From Dechloromonas agitata is5 (GTDB lineage Bacteria; Pseudomonadota; Gammaproteobacteria; Burkholderiales; Rhodocyclaceae): a stretch of 64,000 bases of DNA. Positions 36,299 through 45,467 of the stretch are shown here, one piece after another (within the stretch, counting starts at the first letter, position 1; every line of letters starts with the position of its first letter). The notes beneath the pieces are model-generated. The model was not told the origin of the DNA. It made no database searches and was given only the letters and a program-made list of their open reading frames with translations. Both the position numbers and the translations under genes were made by a program. The stretch is taken from NCBI RefSeq assembly GCF_000519045.1, contig NZ_KI912532.1, positions 1,240,001 to 1,304,000 of the forward strand, given 5' to 3'.

Positions 36299-37049
36299 CC
36301 CATCGCTCATCGCCCTCTTGCTCGGAGCGGCTTTCCTGGCCGGCGCCCTCAATGCCGTGGCGGGCGGCGGCAGTTTCCTGACGCTGCCCGCACTCGTCTT
36401 CACCGGCATGCCGCCCGTCGCAGCCAATGCGACCGGCACCGTTGCCCTGCTTCCCGGATATGTTTCGGGTGTTTTCGGATTTCGTGAAGACCTGGAAGCG
36501 CCACCGGGCTTGTCCATGCCGACGCTGATCCTGCTCAGCTTGGCCGGTGGCGCAATGGGCGCCACCTTGCTGCTGGTGACCGAGGATCGTACCTTCAACA
36601 AGATCGTCCCCTGGCTGTTGCTGTTGGCGACCCTGCTCTTTGCCCTGGGGCCGCGCTTGTTGCGTAGCGCCCGCGGCAGCCAGGGCGGCCACGCCTCGCC
36701 GGCTAAATCGGCAACGGGGATGCTGGCCGTTTCGATCTATGGGGGCTACTTCAACGGGGGGCTGGGGATTCTCCTGCTGGCCCTGTTCGGCCTGCTGGGC
36801 CAAACCCGCTTGAACGCGATGAACGGCGCCAAGAATCTGGTCTCGGCCTTGCTGACCGCCATCGCGGTGGCGATCTATGCCTGGGGGGGCGTCGTGTCCT
36901 GGCCGCACGCGCTGCTGATGATGCTCGCGGCGACCGCCGGCGGTTACCTGGGGGCGCGTGTCGCCCGGCGGATACCGGCCCCCGTGTTGCGGGGGGGCAT
37001 TGTGCTCACCGGTTTGACCATGACCGTCTTGTTCTTTGCCCGGGGCTGA
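36288..37049 (+). CDS. TSUP family anion transporter (TauE/SafE type)
   Basis: A 253-residue polytopic inner-membrane protein with about eight helices, typical of the TauE/SafE/YfcA family that moves sulfite, sulfonates or other sulfur anions. Family signatures are NAVAGGGSFLTLPALV at about 21-36 and the second-half repeat IYGGYFNGGLGILLL. Its ATG overlaps the receiver gene stop by 11 bp, suggesting coupled translation. It ends 181 bp before ttrB, so a role in handling thiosulfate or sulfite from tetrathionate respiration is plausible, but this is an inference from position. Confidence 0.85.
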   Translation: MWNDPSLIALLLGAAFLAGALNAVAGGGSFLTLPALVFTGMPPVAANATGTVALLPGYVSGVFGFREDLEAPPGLSMPTLILLSLAGGAMGATLLLVTEDRTFNKIVPWLLLLATLLFALGPRLLRSARGSQGGHASPAKSATGMLAVSIYGGYFNGGLGILLLALFGLLGQTRLNAMNGAKNLVSALLTAIAVAIYAWGGVVSWPHALLMMLAATAGGYLGARVARRIPAPVLRGGIVLTGLTMTVLFFARG

Positions 37050-37134
37050 TCCACGGCAACGGCATCGGACCGCGCGCTCGGGTGGGGGAAGGCCCCGTGA
37101 GAGGGGCCTGCGGGGCCAGCGCATAGCCCGGCAC

Positions 37135-37150
37135 TAGGTATTTTTCCCTA
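37135..37150 (+). promoter_or_regulatory. Candidate operator dyad upstream of ttrB
   Basis: TAGGTA-TTTT-TCCCTA is a near-perfect dyad (5 of 6 paired positions in each arm) located 81 bp before the ttrB ATG, a suitable distance for an activator site. The obvious candidate protein is TtrR, a FixJ/NarL-type regulator encoded 5 kb downstream, but no TtrR consensus is known to me for this group. Confidence 0.4.
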
Positions 37151-37230
37151 TCCGGGTCGATACTTTTTCCAATTATCGCGTTTCGTGGCATCTCCTAAGC
37201 TAGGCCCGTCATCAAATAACGGAGCTTGGC

Positions 37231-37956
37231 ATGAGTTCTCATCCCGATCTTTCGCGGCGCGCCTTCTTCACGGCGCTGCCGGCTGTGACTGCCGGGCTGG
37301 CCGTTCCAGCCCAGGCGGCGGAAGACAGCAAACCCCACTGGTCGATGCTGGTCGATACGCGGCGATGCATCGCCTGCCAGGCCTGCACCATGGCCTGTTC
37401 GATGGAAAACGCGTCGCCGGAGGGCGAATTCCGCACCGTCGTCGCCACCTATGCGGTCAGCACGCAGGAGGGCAAGACCGGCCTCGCGGTGTTGCCCCGC
37501 CTGTGCAACCACTGCGAACAGCCGCCGTGCATTCCGGTCTGCCCGGTCGGCGCTACCTTCAAGCGGGAGGACGGCATCGTGCTGGTCGATGGCGAACGCT
37601 GCGTCGGGTGTGCCTACTGCGTCCAGGCCTGCCCCTACGACGCCCGCTTCGTCAATCACCACACCGGCAAGGCCGACAAGTGCACCTTCTGCAGCCATCG
37701 CGTCGAAGCCGGGCTGTTGCCGGCCTGCGTCGAAACCTGCGTCGGCGGCGCGCGCATCTTCGGCGACGTCAACGATCCGCAAAGCGACATCAGCCAGCGC
37801 CTGAAAGCCGCCGAAGGCAAGACGCGGGTGCTGAAGCCGGAAGCCGGCACGAATCCCCACGTTTTCTATATTGGCCTCGATGACCAGTTGTCCGGTCGTG
37901 TCGATGGCGTGTCGGCCGCCGACATGATGTGGCGTCCGGGCCACCAAGGAGGATGA
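37231..37956 (+). CDS. ttrB: Tetrathionate reductase iron-sulfur subunit TtrB
   Basis: A 241-residue periplasmic ferredoxin-like subunit that passes electrons from membrane TtrC to catalytic TtrA. A Tat-type signal (LSRRAFFTALPA at about 7-18) is followed by four [4Fe-4S] motifs: CIACQACTMAC, CNHCEQPPCIPVCP, CVGCAYCVQACP and CTFCSHRVEAGLLPAC with CVETC. This NrfC/PsrB-like architecture alone is ambiguous; the gene order B-C-A and the adjacent ttrSR genes make tetrathionate reductase the best call. AACGGAG precedes the ATG. Confidence 0.88.
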   Translation: MSSHPDLSRRAFFTALPAVTAGLAVPAQAAEDSKPHWSMLVDTRRCIACQACTMACSMENASPEGEFRTVVATYAVSTQEGKTGLAVLPRLCNHCEQPPCIPVCPVGATFKREDGIVLVDGERCVGCAYCVQACPYDARFVNHHTGKADKCTFCSHRVEAGLLPACVETCVGGARIFGDVNDPQSDISQRLKAAEGKTRVLKPEAGTNPHVFYIGLDDQLSGRVDGVSAADMMWRPGHQGG

Positions 37957-37958
37957 AC

Positions 37959-39029
37959 ATGAACCACCCTGTCGAGATATTGGGTTTTGCCCGTGAAGCG
38001 GCGTGGCTCCCGTGGGCCGTGCAGTATTTCTTCCTGATCGGCATCTCCACCGCCGCCTTCTTCCTGTCGTTGCCCGGCCTGGTCTGGCGCCTGCCGGCCT
38101 GGCAGGGTATCGGCCGTCGCGCCTTGCTGGCCGCCCTGGTCTGCGGCCTGACCGCGCCGGTCGCGTTGCTGGCCGACCTGCACCAGCCGGGACGTTTCCT
38201 CAACTTCTATCTGCATCCGAACCTCGGCTCGTGGATGGCCTGGGGATCGTTCTTCATCCCGCTCTACCTGATCGGCCTGCTGCTCTACGCCTGGTTGTGC
38301 CTGAGACCACAACTGGCGGCCCTGGCTGAACGCGGCGGCCAGCTGTCTGCCCTTTACCGCCGGCTGGCCTATGGCGGCCATGACAGCCCGGGCGCCATCC
38401 GTGCCGCGGCGGTGGTCGGTGCGCTCGGCGCCCTGCTCATCCTGCTCTACACCGGCATGGAAGTGATGGTGGTCGAGGCCCGGCCGTTGTGGCATACGCC
38501 GCTGCTTCCGCTGCTCTTCGCCGTCAGCGCGGTGAGTGGCGGCCTGGGCATGGTCGGTCTGTTCGAGGCCCTGATCGGGCAGGGTGCGGCCGCTCCGTTG
38601 ATCAATCGCTGGCAGGAACGCAGCCAGTGGCTCACCCTCGGCCTGCTCGCCGCCTGGCTGCTGCTGGCCGTTTCCGGCCTGGCTGCCAGCCCGGCCGATG
38701 CCCTGGCCGCGATGCGCGGTTCGCTCGGCTGGCTGCTCAGTGCGGCCTGGTTGCTGGGCACGACCGCCCTGACCCTGTGGCTGGCTCGTAGCCGCCGCGA
38801 TGTCTTGCTCTGGCCGGCGCTGCTCGCCCTGCATGGCGCCTGGCTGGTGCGCTGGATGGTCTTCATGGGCGGCCAGAACATGCCCAAGATGGGCGCCAGC
38901 ACTCACATTTATGCCTTGTCCCTGAGCCCGGACAGCGTGCTCGGCATCGTCGGCATGGCCGGCCTGTGCCTTACCGTTTATATCATCCTGACCAGCATCA
39001 TCCCTTGGGATGATCGGGCGGAAGCCTGA
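37959..39029 (+). CDS. ttrC: Tetrathionate reductase membrane subunit TtrC (NrfD family)
   Basis: A 356-residue polytopic inner-membrane quinol dehydrogenase of the NrfD/PsrC family with about nine helices. It starts at ATG 37959, 7 nt after GGAGG; an ATG two codons earlier is less well placed. It donates electrons from menaquinol or ubiquinol to TtrB on the periplasmic side. The conserved LHQPGRFLNFYLHP block near residue 80 is a family hallmark. It lies 2 bp after ttrB and 11 bp before ttrA, forming one operon. Confidence 0.88.
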   Translation: MNHPVEILGFAREAAWLPWAVQYFFLIGISTAAFFLSLPGLVWRLPAWQGIGRRALLAALVCGLTAPVALLADLHQPGRFLNFYLHPNLGSWMAWGSFFIPLYLIGLLLYAWLCLRPQLAALAERGGQLSALYRRLAYGGHDSPGAIRAAAVVGALGALLILLYTGMEVMVVEARPLWHTPLLPLLFAVSAVSGGLGMVGLFEALIGQGAAAPLINRWQERSQWLTLGLLAAWLLLAVSGLAASPADALAAMRGSLGWLLSAAWLLGTTALTLWLARSRRDVLLWPALLALHGAWLVRWMVFMGGQNMPKMGASTHIYALSLSPDSVLGIVGMAGLCLTVYIILTSIIPWDDRAEA

Positions 39030-39040
39030 GGAGTTCGATC

Positions 39041-42000
39041 ATGAAAATCAGCAAGCGTCGTCAAGTTCTCGCCCTCGGCGGTCTCGCCGCCTTCGCGGCC
39101 GGTTATTCGGAAACTGCGGGCCGCATGGTCGGCAAGCTGCTCGGCAAGGATGCCCCTAAGCACAAGACGGCCGGCGATGCGCCGGAGCCGGAGTTCCGCA
39201 TCGACCGCAAGGGCAACCTGGAGGTCAATCCGGCCCAGCAGGTCAGCTACACCACCTGCCTCGGCTGCACCACCATGTGCGGCGTCCGGGTGCGTATCGA
39301 CCGCACCAGCGGCAAGGTGTTGCGGGTGGCGGGCAATCCCTACAGCCCGTTGTCGACTGATCCGCATCTGCCGATGAAGGCCAGTGTGCGCGACAGTTTC
39401 GTCGCCATTTCCGGCTACAAGGGCAAGGGGCTGGATGGCCGCTCGACGGCCTGCGGACGCGGCAATGCCGTGGCCCAGCAGATCGATTCGCCGTATCGCG
39501 TCCTGACGCCGCTCAAGCGGATCGGGCCACGCAACAGCGGGCAGTGGGAGCCGATCTCCTTCGAACAGCTGGTCAAGGAAGTGGTCCATGGCGGCAACCT
39601 GTTCGGCGAAGGGCCGGTTGACGGTTTGGCCGCCCTGCGCGACCTGAAGACCCCGATCGACCCGCAGCAGCCGGCGCTCGGCTCCGTGGTCAACCAAGTG
39701 GCCGTGCTGTCCAGCGTCAACGACGGCCGCGAGAACTTCGCCCGCCGCTTCTTCCAGAAGGCCTACGGCACGATCAACTTCATCGGCCACGGCTCCTATT
39801 GCGGCGGCTCCTACCGCTCCGGCTCCGGCGCGTTGTTCGGCGACATGAAGGCGATGCCGCATTGCAAGCCGGACTTCAGCAATGCTGAATTCGTGCTCTT
39901 CGTCGGCACCGCCCCGGGGCAGGCCGGCAATCCGTTCAAGCGCCAGGGCACGCTGGTCGCCAAGGCGCGGAGCGAAGGCAAGCTGTCCTACGTCGTGGTC
40001 GATCCGGTGCTGACCCATGCCGACAACGTGGCCAGTGGCGACCGTGGTCGCTGGCTGCCGATTCGCCCGGGCACCGACGGCGCCCTGGCCATGGCGATCA
40101 TTCGCCAGTTGTTCGAAACCGATCGTATCGACCGCCATTTCCTCAGTTTTCCGAATGCCGAACTGGCGCGGCAAAACGGCGAACCGTCCTTCTCCAACGC
40201 CACCCATCTGGTGGTCGTCGAGCCGAAGCACCCGCGCGAACGCCGCTTCCTGCGCGCTTCCGATCTGGGCTTCGAACTGCCCGAGGAACAGCGCTACAAG
40301 GAAGGCGACGCCTTCGTCTGCCTCGACGAGGCGGGCCAGCCGGTGTTCAGCAACCAGGCCAAGGGCGCCTGCCAGTTGCTGGTGGATAGCGTACTGACCG
40401 TCGGTGGTAAGGAAGTTCGCGTCAAGTCGGCGCTGAAACTGCTGCAGGAAGAGGCGATGCGTCTCGACCTGCCGGCCTATGCCGCGGCCTGCGGCATTCC
40501 GGCCGACACGCTGGCTGCCCTGGCTCAGGAACTCGCCGCGCACGGCAAGCGCGCCTCGGTCATCGCCCACGGCGGCATGATGAGCGGCAGTGGCTTCTAC
40601 AATGCCTATGCGCTGATGAGCATCAACGCGCTGCTCGGTAACATCAACTGGAAGGGTGGCTTCGTCGCCAACGGCGGCGGTTTCAAGGACAACGGCGAGG
40701 GGCCGCGCTACAACCTCGATTCCTTCCCCGGCATGGTCAAGCCCGCCGGTACCCCGCTCGGCCGCAACGTGCCGTACGAAAAGACCGCCGAATTCGCTGC
40801 CAAGAAGGCCGCCGACAAGCCCTATCCGGCCAGCGCCCCGTGGTTCCCGAACGCCCCGGGCCTGACCACCGAACTGCTGCCGGGCGGCATCAGTGGTTAT
40901 CCCTATGCGCTGAAGGCGCTTGTCCTCTGGTCGTCGAATCCGCTCTACGGCGTGACCGGCCTGCGCAACAAGATCGCCAAGGATCTGGCCGATCCGAAGA
41001 AGCTGCCGCTGATCATCTCGGTCGATCCCTTCATCAACGAGAGCAATGCCTACGCCGACTACATCGTGCCCGATTCGCTGATGTACGAAAGCTGGGGCTG
41101 GGTGGCGGCGTGGAACGGCGTGCCGACCAAGGCGATGAGCGCCCGCTGGCCGGTCATCGAGCCGAAGGCGGACAAGACCCCGGACGGCCAGGCCATCGGC
41201 ATGGAGACCTTCTTCATCGCCCTGGCCAAGGCCATGCAGCTGCCCGGCTTCGGCGCCGGGGCGATCAGCGACCCGGAAGGCCAGACCTACCCGCTTAACA
41301 CGCCGGAAGACTGGTACCTGCGCGGCGGTGCCAACATCGCGTGGCTGGGCAAGGAGCCGGTCGCCGATGCCACCGCCGAGGACATCATCCTCTCCGGCGT
41401 CGAACGCATCCGGCCGTTGCTTGAGAAGACCTTGAAGCCGGAAGAGGTCGCCAAGGTGGCTTTCCTGCTCACCCGCGGCGGCCGCTACCAGCCGGGCAAG
41501 GACGCCTACGACGAGGAAAACCCCGAGTGGATGCGTAATCCGATGAAGGCGATGGCCCATCTGTGGAACGAAAACCTGGGGGCGGCGAAAAACAGCCTGA
41601 CCGGCAAGCGCTTCACCGGTTGCGCCACCTGGGTGGAGCCCTCGTTCGCCGACGGCACGCCGGTCGGCAAGATCTACCCGGCCGCACAGTGGCCGCTGCA
41701 ACTGGTCAGCTACAAGTCGGCCTTGCAGAACCCGTATTCGATCGGTGCCACCCGCCTGCTCAGCCTGCATCCGGAAAACCCGGTGCTCATCCATCCCGCC
41801 GACGCGCAGCGCCTGGGGCTGGAAATGGGCGATCTGGCCGAGATCAGCACGCCGACGGGCAGCCTCAAGGCCCGCGTGATGGTGCATGCCGGCGTGACGC
41901 CGGGCGTGGCGGCCGTCGAGCACGGCTTCGGCCACCGCGAACTCGGGGCGCGGGCGCATCGCATCGGCAAGGCGCAGCAGCCGGAAAACAAGCACCTGGC

Positions 42001-42127
42001 AGCCGGCGTCAATCTGAACGATGTCGGCCTGATCGATCCAACCCGGCCGGACAAGGCGCCGTGGGTGGACTCCGTGTCCGGCGCGGCGGTGCGCAACGGC
42101 CTGCCGGCCAGGATCAGCCGGGCCTGA
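39041..42127 (+). CDS. ttrA: Tetrathionate reductase catalytic subunit TtrA (molybdopterin)
   Basis: A 1028-residue periplasmic bis-MGD molybdoenzyme reducing tetrathionate to thiosulfate; the length matches known TtrA (about 1020). The leader KRRQVLALGGLAAF is twin-arginine-like. The [4Fe-4S] ligands are C73, C76 and C80 (CLGCTTMC) and C138 (STACGRG). The likely Mo-coordinating Cys is C254 in GHGSYCGGSY. The C-terminal cofactor-binding domain includes LSLHPENPVLIHPADA. Arsenate or selenate reductases share this fold; the ttrSR neighbours favour tetrathionate. The stop codon lies inside a GC hairpin shared with convergent ttrR. Confidence 0.88.
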   Translation: MKISKRRQVLALGGLAAFAAGYSETAGRMVGKLLGKDAPKHKTAGDAPEPEFRIDRKGNLEVNPAQQVSYTTCLGCTTMCGVRVRIDRTSGKVLRVAGNPYSPLSTDPHLPMKASVRDSFVAISGYKGKGLDGRSTACGRGNAVAQQIDSPYRVLTPLKRIGPRNSGQWEPISFEQLVKEVVHGGNLFGEGPVDGLAALRDLKTPIDPQQPALGSVVNQVAVLSSVNDGRENFARRFFQKAYGTINFIGHGSYCGGSYRSGSGALFGDMKAMPHCKPDFSNAEFVLFVGTAPGQAGNPFKRQGTLVAKARSEGKLSYVVVDPVLTHADNVASGDRGRWLPIRPGTDGALAMAIIRQLFETDRIDRHFLSFPNAELARQNGEPSFSNATHLVVVEPKHPRERRFLRASDLGFELPEEQRYKEGDAFVCLDEAGQPVFSNQAKGACQLLVDSVLTVGGKEVRVKSALKLLQEEAMRLDLPAYAAACGIPADTLAALAQELAAHGKRASVIAHGGMMSGSGFYNAYALMSINALLGNINWKGGFVANGGGFKDNGEGPRYNLDSFPGMVKPAGTPLGRNVPYEKTAEFAAKKAADKPYPASAPWFPNAPGLTTELLPGGISGYPYALKALVLWSSNPLYGVTGLRNKIAKDLADPKKLPLIISVDPFINESNAYADYIVPDSLMYESWGWVAAWNGVPTKAMSARWPVIEPKADKTPDGQAIGMETFFIALAKAMQLPGFGAGAISDPEGQTYPLNTPEDWYLRGGANIAWLGKEPVADATAEDIILSGVERIRPLLEKTLKPEEVAKVAFLLTRGGRYQPGKDAYDEENPEWMRNPMKAMAHLWNENLGAAKNSLTGKRFTGCATWVEPSFADGTPVGKIYPAAQWPLQLVSYKSALQNPYSIGATRLLSLHPENPVLIHPADAQRLGLEMGDLAEISTPTGSLKARVMVHAGVTPGVAAVEHGFGHRELGARAHRIGKAQQPENKHLAAGVNLNDVGLIDPTRPDKAPWVDSVSGAAVRNGLPARISRA

Positions 42128-42135
42128 CGCCCGGC
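42117..42135. terminator. GC-rich hairpin between convergent ttrA and ttrR
   Basis: GCCGGGC-CTGAC-GCCCGGC forms a 7-bp perfect stem with a 5-nt loop that contains the end of the ttrA stop codon. There is no T-run on either strand, so it may be a weak or Rho-assisted bidirectional terminator or an mRNA 3' end stabiliser. Confidence 0.35.
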
Positions 42136-42138
42136 GGT

Positions 42139-42771
42139 TCAGTCCAGCGCCGCCGGATCGGCCCGCAGCATCAGGCGGGCCAATTCGGCGGCCGAGGATA
42201 TTCCCGCTTTTTCCATGACATGCTGACGGTGGATGTGCACCGTCTTTTCGCTGATGCCGAGGGCCGTGGCAATCAGCTTGTTGGGCTGCCCCAACGCGAT
42301 CAGCCGGGCTGCTTCCTTTTCCCGTGGTGAGAAGCTGGCCAGCAGCTTCTGCGCCGCCGTGCGCCGTTGTGCCTCGTCCAGGGATTCGGCGCTGCGCCGG
42401 ATGGCGGCCGCCACCGAATCCAGCACGACCTGATCCTTGAACGGCTTCTCGATGAAGTCGCTGGCGCCCGACTTCATGGCTTGCACCGCCATCGAGACAT
42501 CGGCATGGCCGGTCATGAACAGGATGGGCAGGTCGATTCCCCTTTCCCGCAAGACCTGCTGCAACTCCAGGCCACTCATCGCTGGCATGCGGATGTCGAG
42601 CAACAGGCAGGTCGGGCGGTCAGTGGGCGCGACGACATCGAGGAACTCTTCCGCCGAGGCGTACAGGCGGACGCTCCAGCCGACCGAGTCGAGCAGGAAA
42701 CGGAGCGAACGGCGCAGGCCGGCGTCGTCGTCAACGACATGGACGATACAGTCTTCAGGCTGATGGTTCAT
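42139..42771 (-). CDS. ttrR: Response regulator TtrR (FixJ/LuxR type)
   Basis: A 210-residue regulator with an N-terminal receiver (about 5-125; acidic cluster VVDDDAG, phospho-acceptor in LLLDIRMPAMSG, Thr in FMTGHADV, Lys in DFIEKPF) and a C-terminal LuxR-type helix-turn-helix (LSxREKEAARLIALGQPNKLIATALGISEKTVHIHR region). In Salmonella, TtrSR activates ttrBCA in response to tetrathionate. The start at 42771 overlaps ttrS by 17 bp. It is convergent with ttrA with 11 bp between stops. Confidence 0.9.
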   Translation of the reverse strand: MNHQPEDCIVHVVDDDAGLRRSLRFLLDSVGWSVRLYASAEEFLDVVAPTDRPTCLLLDIRMPAMSGLELQQVLRERGIDLPILFMTGHADVSMAVQAMKSGASDFIEKPFKDQVVLDSVAAAIRRSAESLDEAQRRTAAQKLLASFSPREKEAARLIALGQPNKLIATALGISEKTVHIHRQHVMEKAGISSAAELARLMLRADPAALD

Positions 42772-44551
42772 GGCAGGGTAGTGAGAAGGAGAAGCGCATG
42801 CCTGGGCCATCCGGGTTCGGTTCAGCCCACAGGCGGCCGCCGTGGGCTTCGATGATGGTCTTGCAGATCGGCAGTCCGAGGCCCAGGCCGTCCGGCTTGG
42901 TGGTGAAGAAGGGTTCGAAGAGGCGGGCCAGTTGTGCAGCATCGAGCCCGACCCCGTGGTCGGTCACGGTCAGCTGGGCCCGGTTGTCGGCGGCCTCGAT
43001 CATGATGTGGATGCTCCGCCGCTCGGCCGGCAGGCTGCGCCCGGCATCGATGGCATTCTTGATCAGGTTGAGCAGCACTTGCTGGATCTGCGGGCCATCG
43101 GCCAGGACCTGGCAGGCGGACTGCAGGCGATTATCAATGTCGATGGCGGGCGGATTGGCCAGCATGCCGACCAGCAGGTGCCGGGCCTCGCCGGCCAGGC
43201 CGGCAAGGTCGACCGGCTCGCGAACGGCGCTGCGCTTGCGGGCGAAATGGCGAATGCGCTGGACAATGCCGGCGGCGCGTTCGGCTTCGCTGGCGATTTC
43301 GGTGCACGCTTCGCTGACCGCTTCCGGCGTCAGCTTGCCGCTCTCCTGGCGGCGCAGCACGGTGCGCGCGTAGGTGCCGATGGTGGTCAGCGGCTGGTTC
43401 AACTCGTGGGCCAGGTTGCTCGACAGCTCGCCGAGCACGGACAGTCGGGAGAGGTGTTCCATCTGCTCCTGGCTGTCCCGCATGCAGGCTTCGGCGCGCT
43501 CGCGGGCGGCCAGCGAATCACGCAACTCGCTGGTGCGCCGGTGCACCAGGTGTTCGACGCGCACGGTATGCACGATCCAGCCGAGCAGCGCGAGCAGGGT
43601 GGCGAGCAGCCACGGCCAGAAGCGGCGGACCAGTCCTTCCGGCGTGATGTCGCGCAGGTAGGCGTAGGGGCCGATACGCAGTTCGCGATACAGGTCATGG
43701 ACCGGCTGGTAGTCCGCCGGCACGGTCCAGGTCGGCCCTTCGCTGCCGGCCGGCATCGACAGCAGGGCGTGGGCCACCTCCTTGGCCAGCGCGATGTCGG
43801 TATGGCGCGTCACGGCGATTGGCCAGTTCGGGTAGAGCGGCGTCGACAGGGCGCAGGGCAGGCCTTCATCCTGGCGATGCGACAGCACCCGGAATTCGGC
43901 CAGCCGAAGCTCGCCCTGGCGGGCCAGTTGTTCCGGCAGGCAGGCGCGCACGATACCGGCATCGACCTCGCCGTTCCTGACGGCATCGATGATGCGGTTC
44001 ATCGGCAAGCCGACAAAGCGCAGTTCCTTGAGATCGTTCTCCGGGTCGATGCCCTGGCGCAGCATTTCGCGGGCGGCCAGCAGGTAGCCGCCAAATGCAT
44101 CCGGATCGACGGCAGCCACCCGCTTGCCTGCCAGATCGCCGATCACGCGCAGATCGTCGCGGTTGGCCCTGGTGAAGACGACCGAGCCCAGCGTTTTGGC
44201 GGCCGGCGTATCCGGTGACTCCAGGGTGGCGATCCGGCTCAGGCCGAACTCGGCCTCCATGGTGATGTAGTAGCCGGGATTGGTGATCACCAGGTCCACC
44301 CGGCGTTCGGCAATGGCGGCGCGCAGGCTTTGCGCATCGTGATTTTCCAGCCGGAATTGCTGCCCGGGGATGGCCTGGTTGAGATAGCGGATGACCGGAG
44401 TCCAGTCTGCGTTGGCCACTTTTTCGCCCTGATAGGCAAAGACGCCGATGGCTACTTCGCCGGCGCACGCGAGGCTGCTGCCCAGCAGGAAGAGCGCTGA
44501 AACACAGATTCGGGAGCGAGAAATCAACGACAGGGCGGGCGGGCTGAGCAT
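42755..44551 (-). CDS. ttrS: Tetrathionate sensor histidine kinase TtrS
   Basis: A 598-residue inner-membrane kinase. A signal-anchor (about 8-28) precedes a PhnD-like periplasmic binding domain (about 30-290; VAIGVFAYQGEKVANADWTP is characteristic of TtrS-type sensors), a membrane helix at about 308-328, a short coiled coil, a HisKA domain with H382 (NLAHELNQPLTT) and an ATPase domain (NLIKNAIDAG, DHGVGL, GLGLPICKTIIEAHGG). The ATG at 44551 is chosen; TTG two codons upstream is possible. It is divergent from modA across 148 bp that hold two dyads. Confidence 0.9.
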   Translation of the reverse strand: MLSPPALSLISRSRICVSALFLLGSSLACAGEVAIGVFAYQGEKVANADWTPVIRYLNQAIPGQQFRLENHDAQSLRAAIAERRVDLVITNPGYYITMEAEFGLSRIATLESPDTPAAKTLGSVVFTRANRDDLRVIGDLAGKRVAAVDPDAFGGYLLAAREMLRQGIDPENDLKELRFVGLPMNRIIDAVRNGEVDAGIVRACLPEQLARQGELRLAEFRVLSHRQDEGLPCALSTPLYPNWPIAVTRHTDIALAKEVAHALLSMPAGSEGPTWTVPADYQPVHDLYRELRIGPYAYLRDITPEGLVRRFWPWLLATLLALLGWIVHTVRVEHLVHRRTSELRDSLAARERAEACMRDSQEQMEHLSRLSVLGELSSNLAHELNQPLTTIGTYARTVLRRQESGKLTPEAVSEACTEIASEAERAAGIVQRIRHFARKRSAVREPVDLAGLAGEARHLLVGMLANPPAIDIDNRLQSACQVLADGPQIQQVLLNLIKNAIDAGRSLPAERRSIHIMIEAADNRAQLTVTDHGVGLDAAQLARLFEPFFTTKPDGLGLGLPICKTIIEAHGGRLWAEPNPDGPGMRFSFSLPCHEPSA

Positions 44552-44586
44552 GGCCAAAGTATACGAGATCAGTGTCGGGCAGACTG

Positions 44587-44615
44587 CTCTTCCGGCGAGT
44601 TCGCGCGCGGAAGAG
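44587..44615. promoter_or_regulatory. Inverted repeat in the ttrS-modA divergent region
   Basis: CTCTTCCG (44587-44594) and CGGAAGAG (44608-44615) are perfect 8-bp arms with a 13-bp spacer, 36 bp upstream of the ttrS start and 84 bp upstream of modA. It does not resemble the ModE consensus. It could be an operator for either gene or an RNA hairpin. Confidence 0.4.
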
Positions 44616-44627
44616 AGGCTTGGCTAG

Positions 44628-45446
<819 letters not shown>

Positions 45447-45467
45447 GGGCGGAGGCATGGCTTGAGC

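Noticed and set aside
37090..37109. Hairpin AGGCCCC-GTGAGA-GGGGCCT after the TSUP gene as an intrinsic terminator
   Set aside because: The stem is only 7 bp and is followed by GC-rich sequence without a T-run. It may be a weak terminator but is not supported.
38978..41995. A 1005-codon open frame antisense to ttrA
   Set aside because: It is an exact shadow of a high-GC gene with strong third-position bias. Its translation is rich in Arg/Gly/Ala/His with no recognisable domain, and the sense frame is a clear molybdoenzyme.
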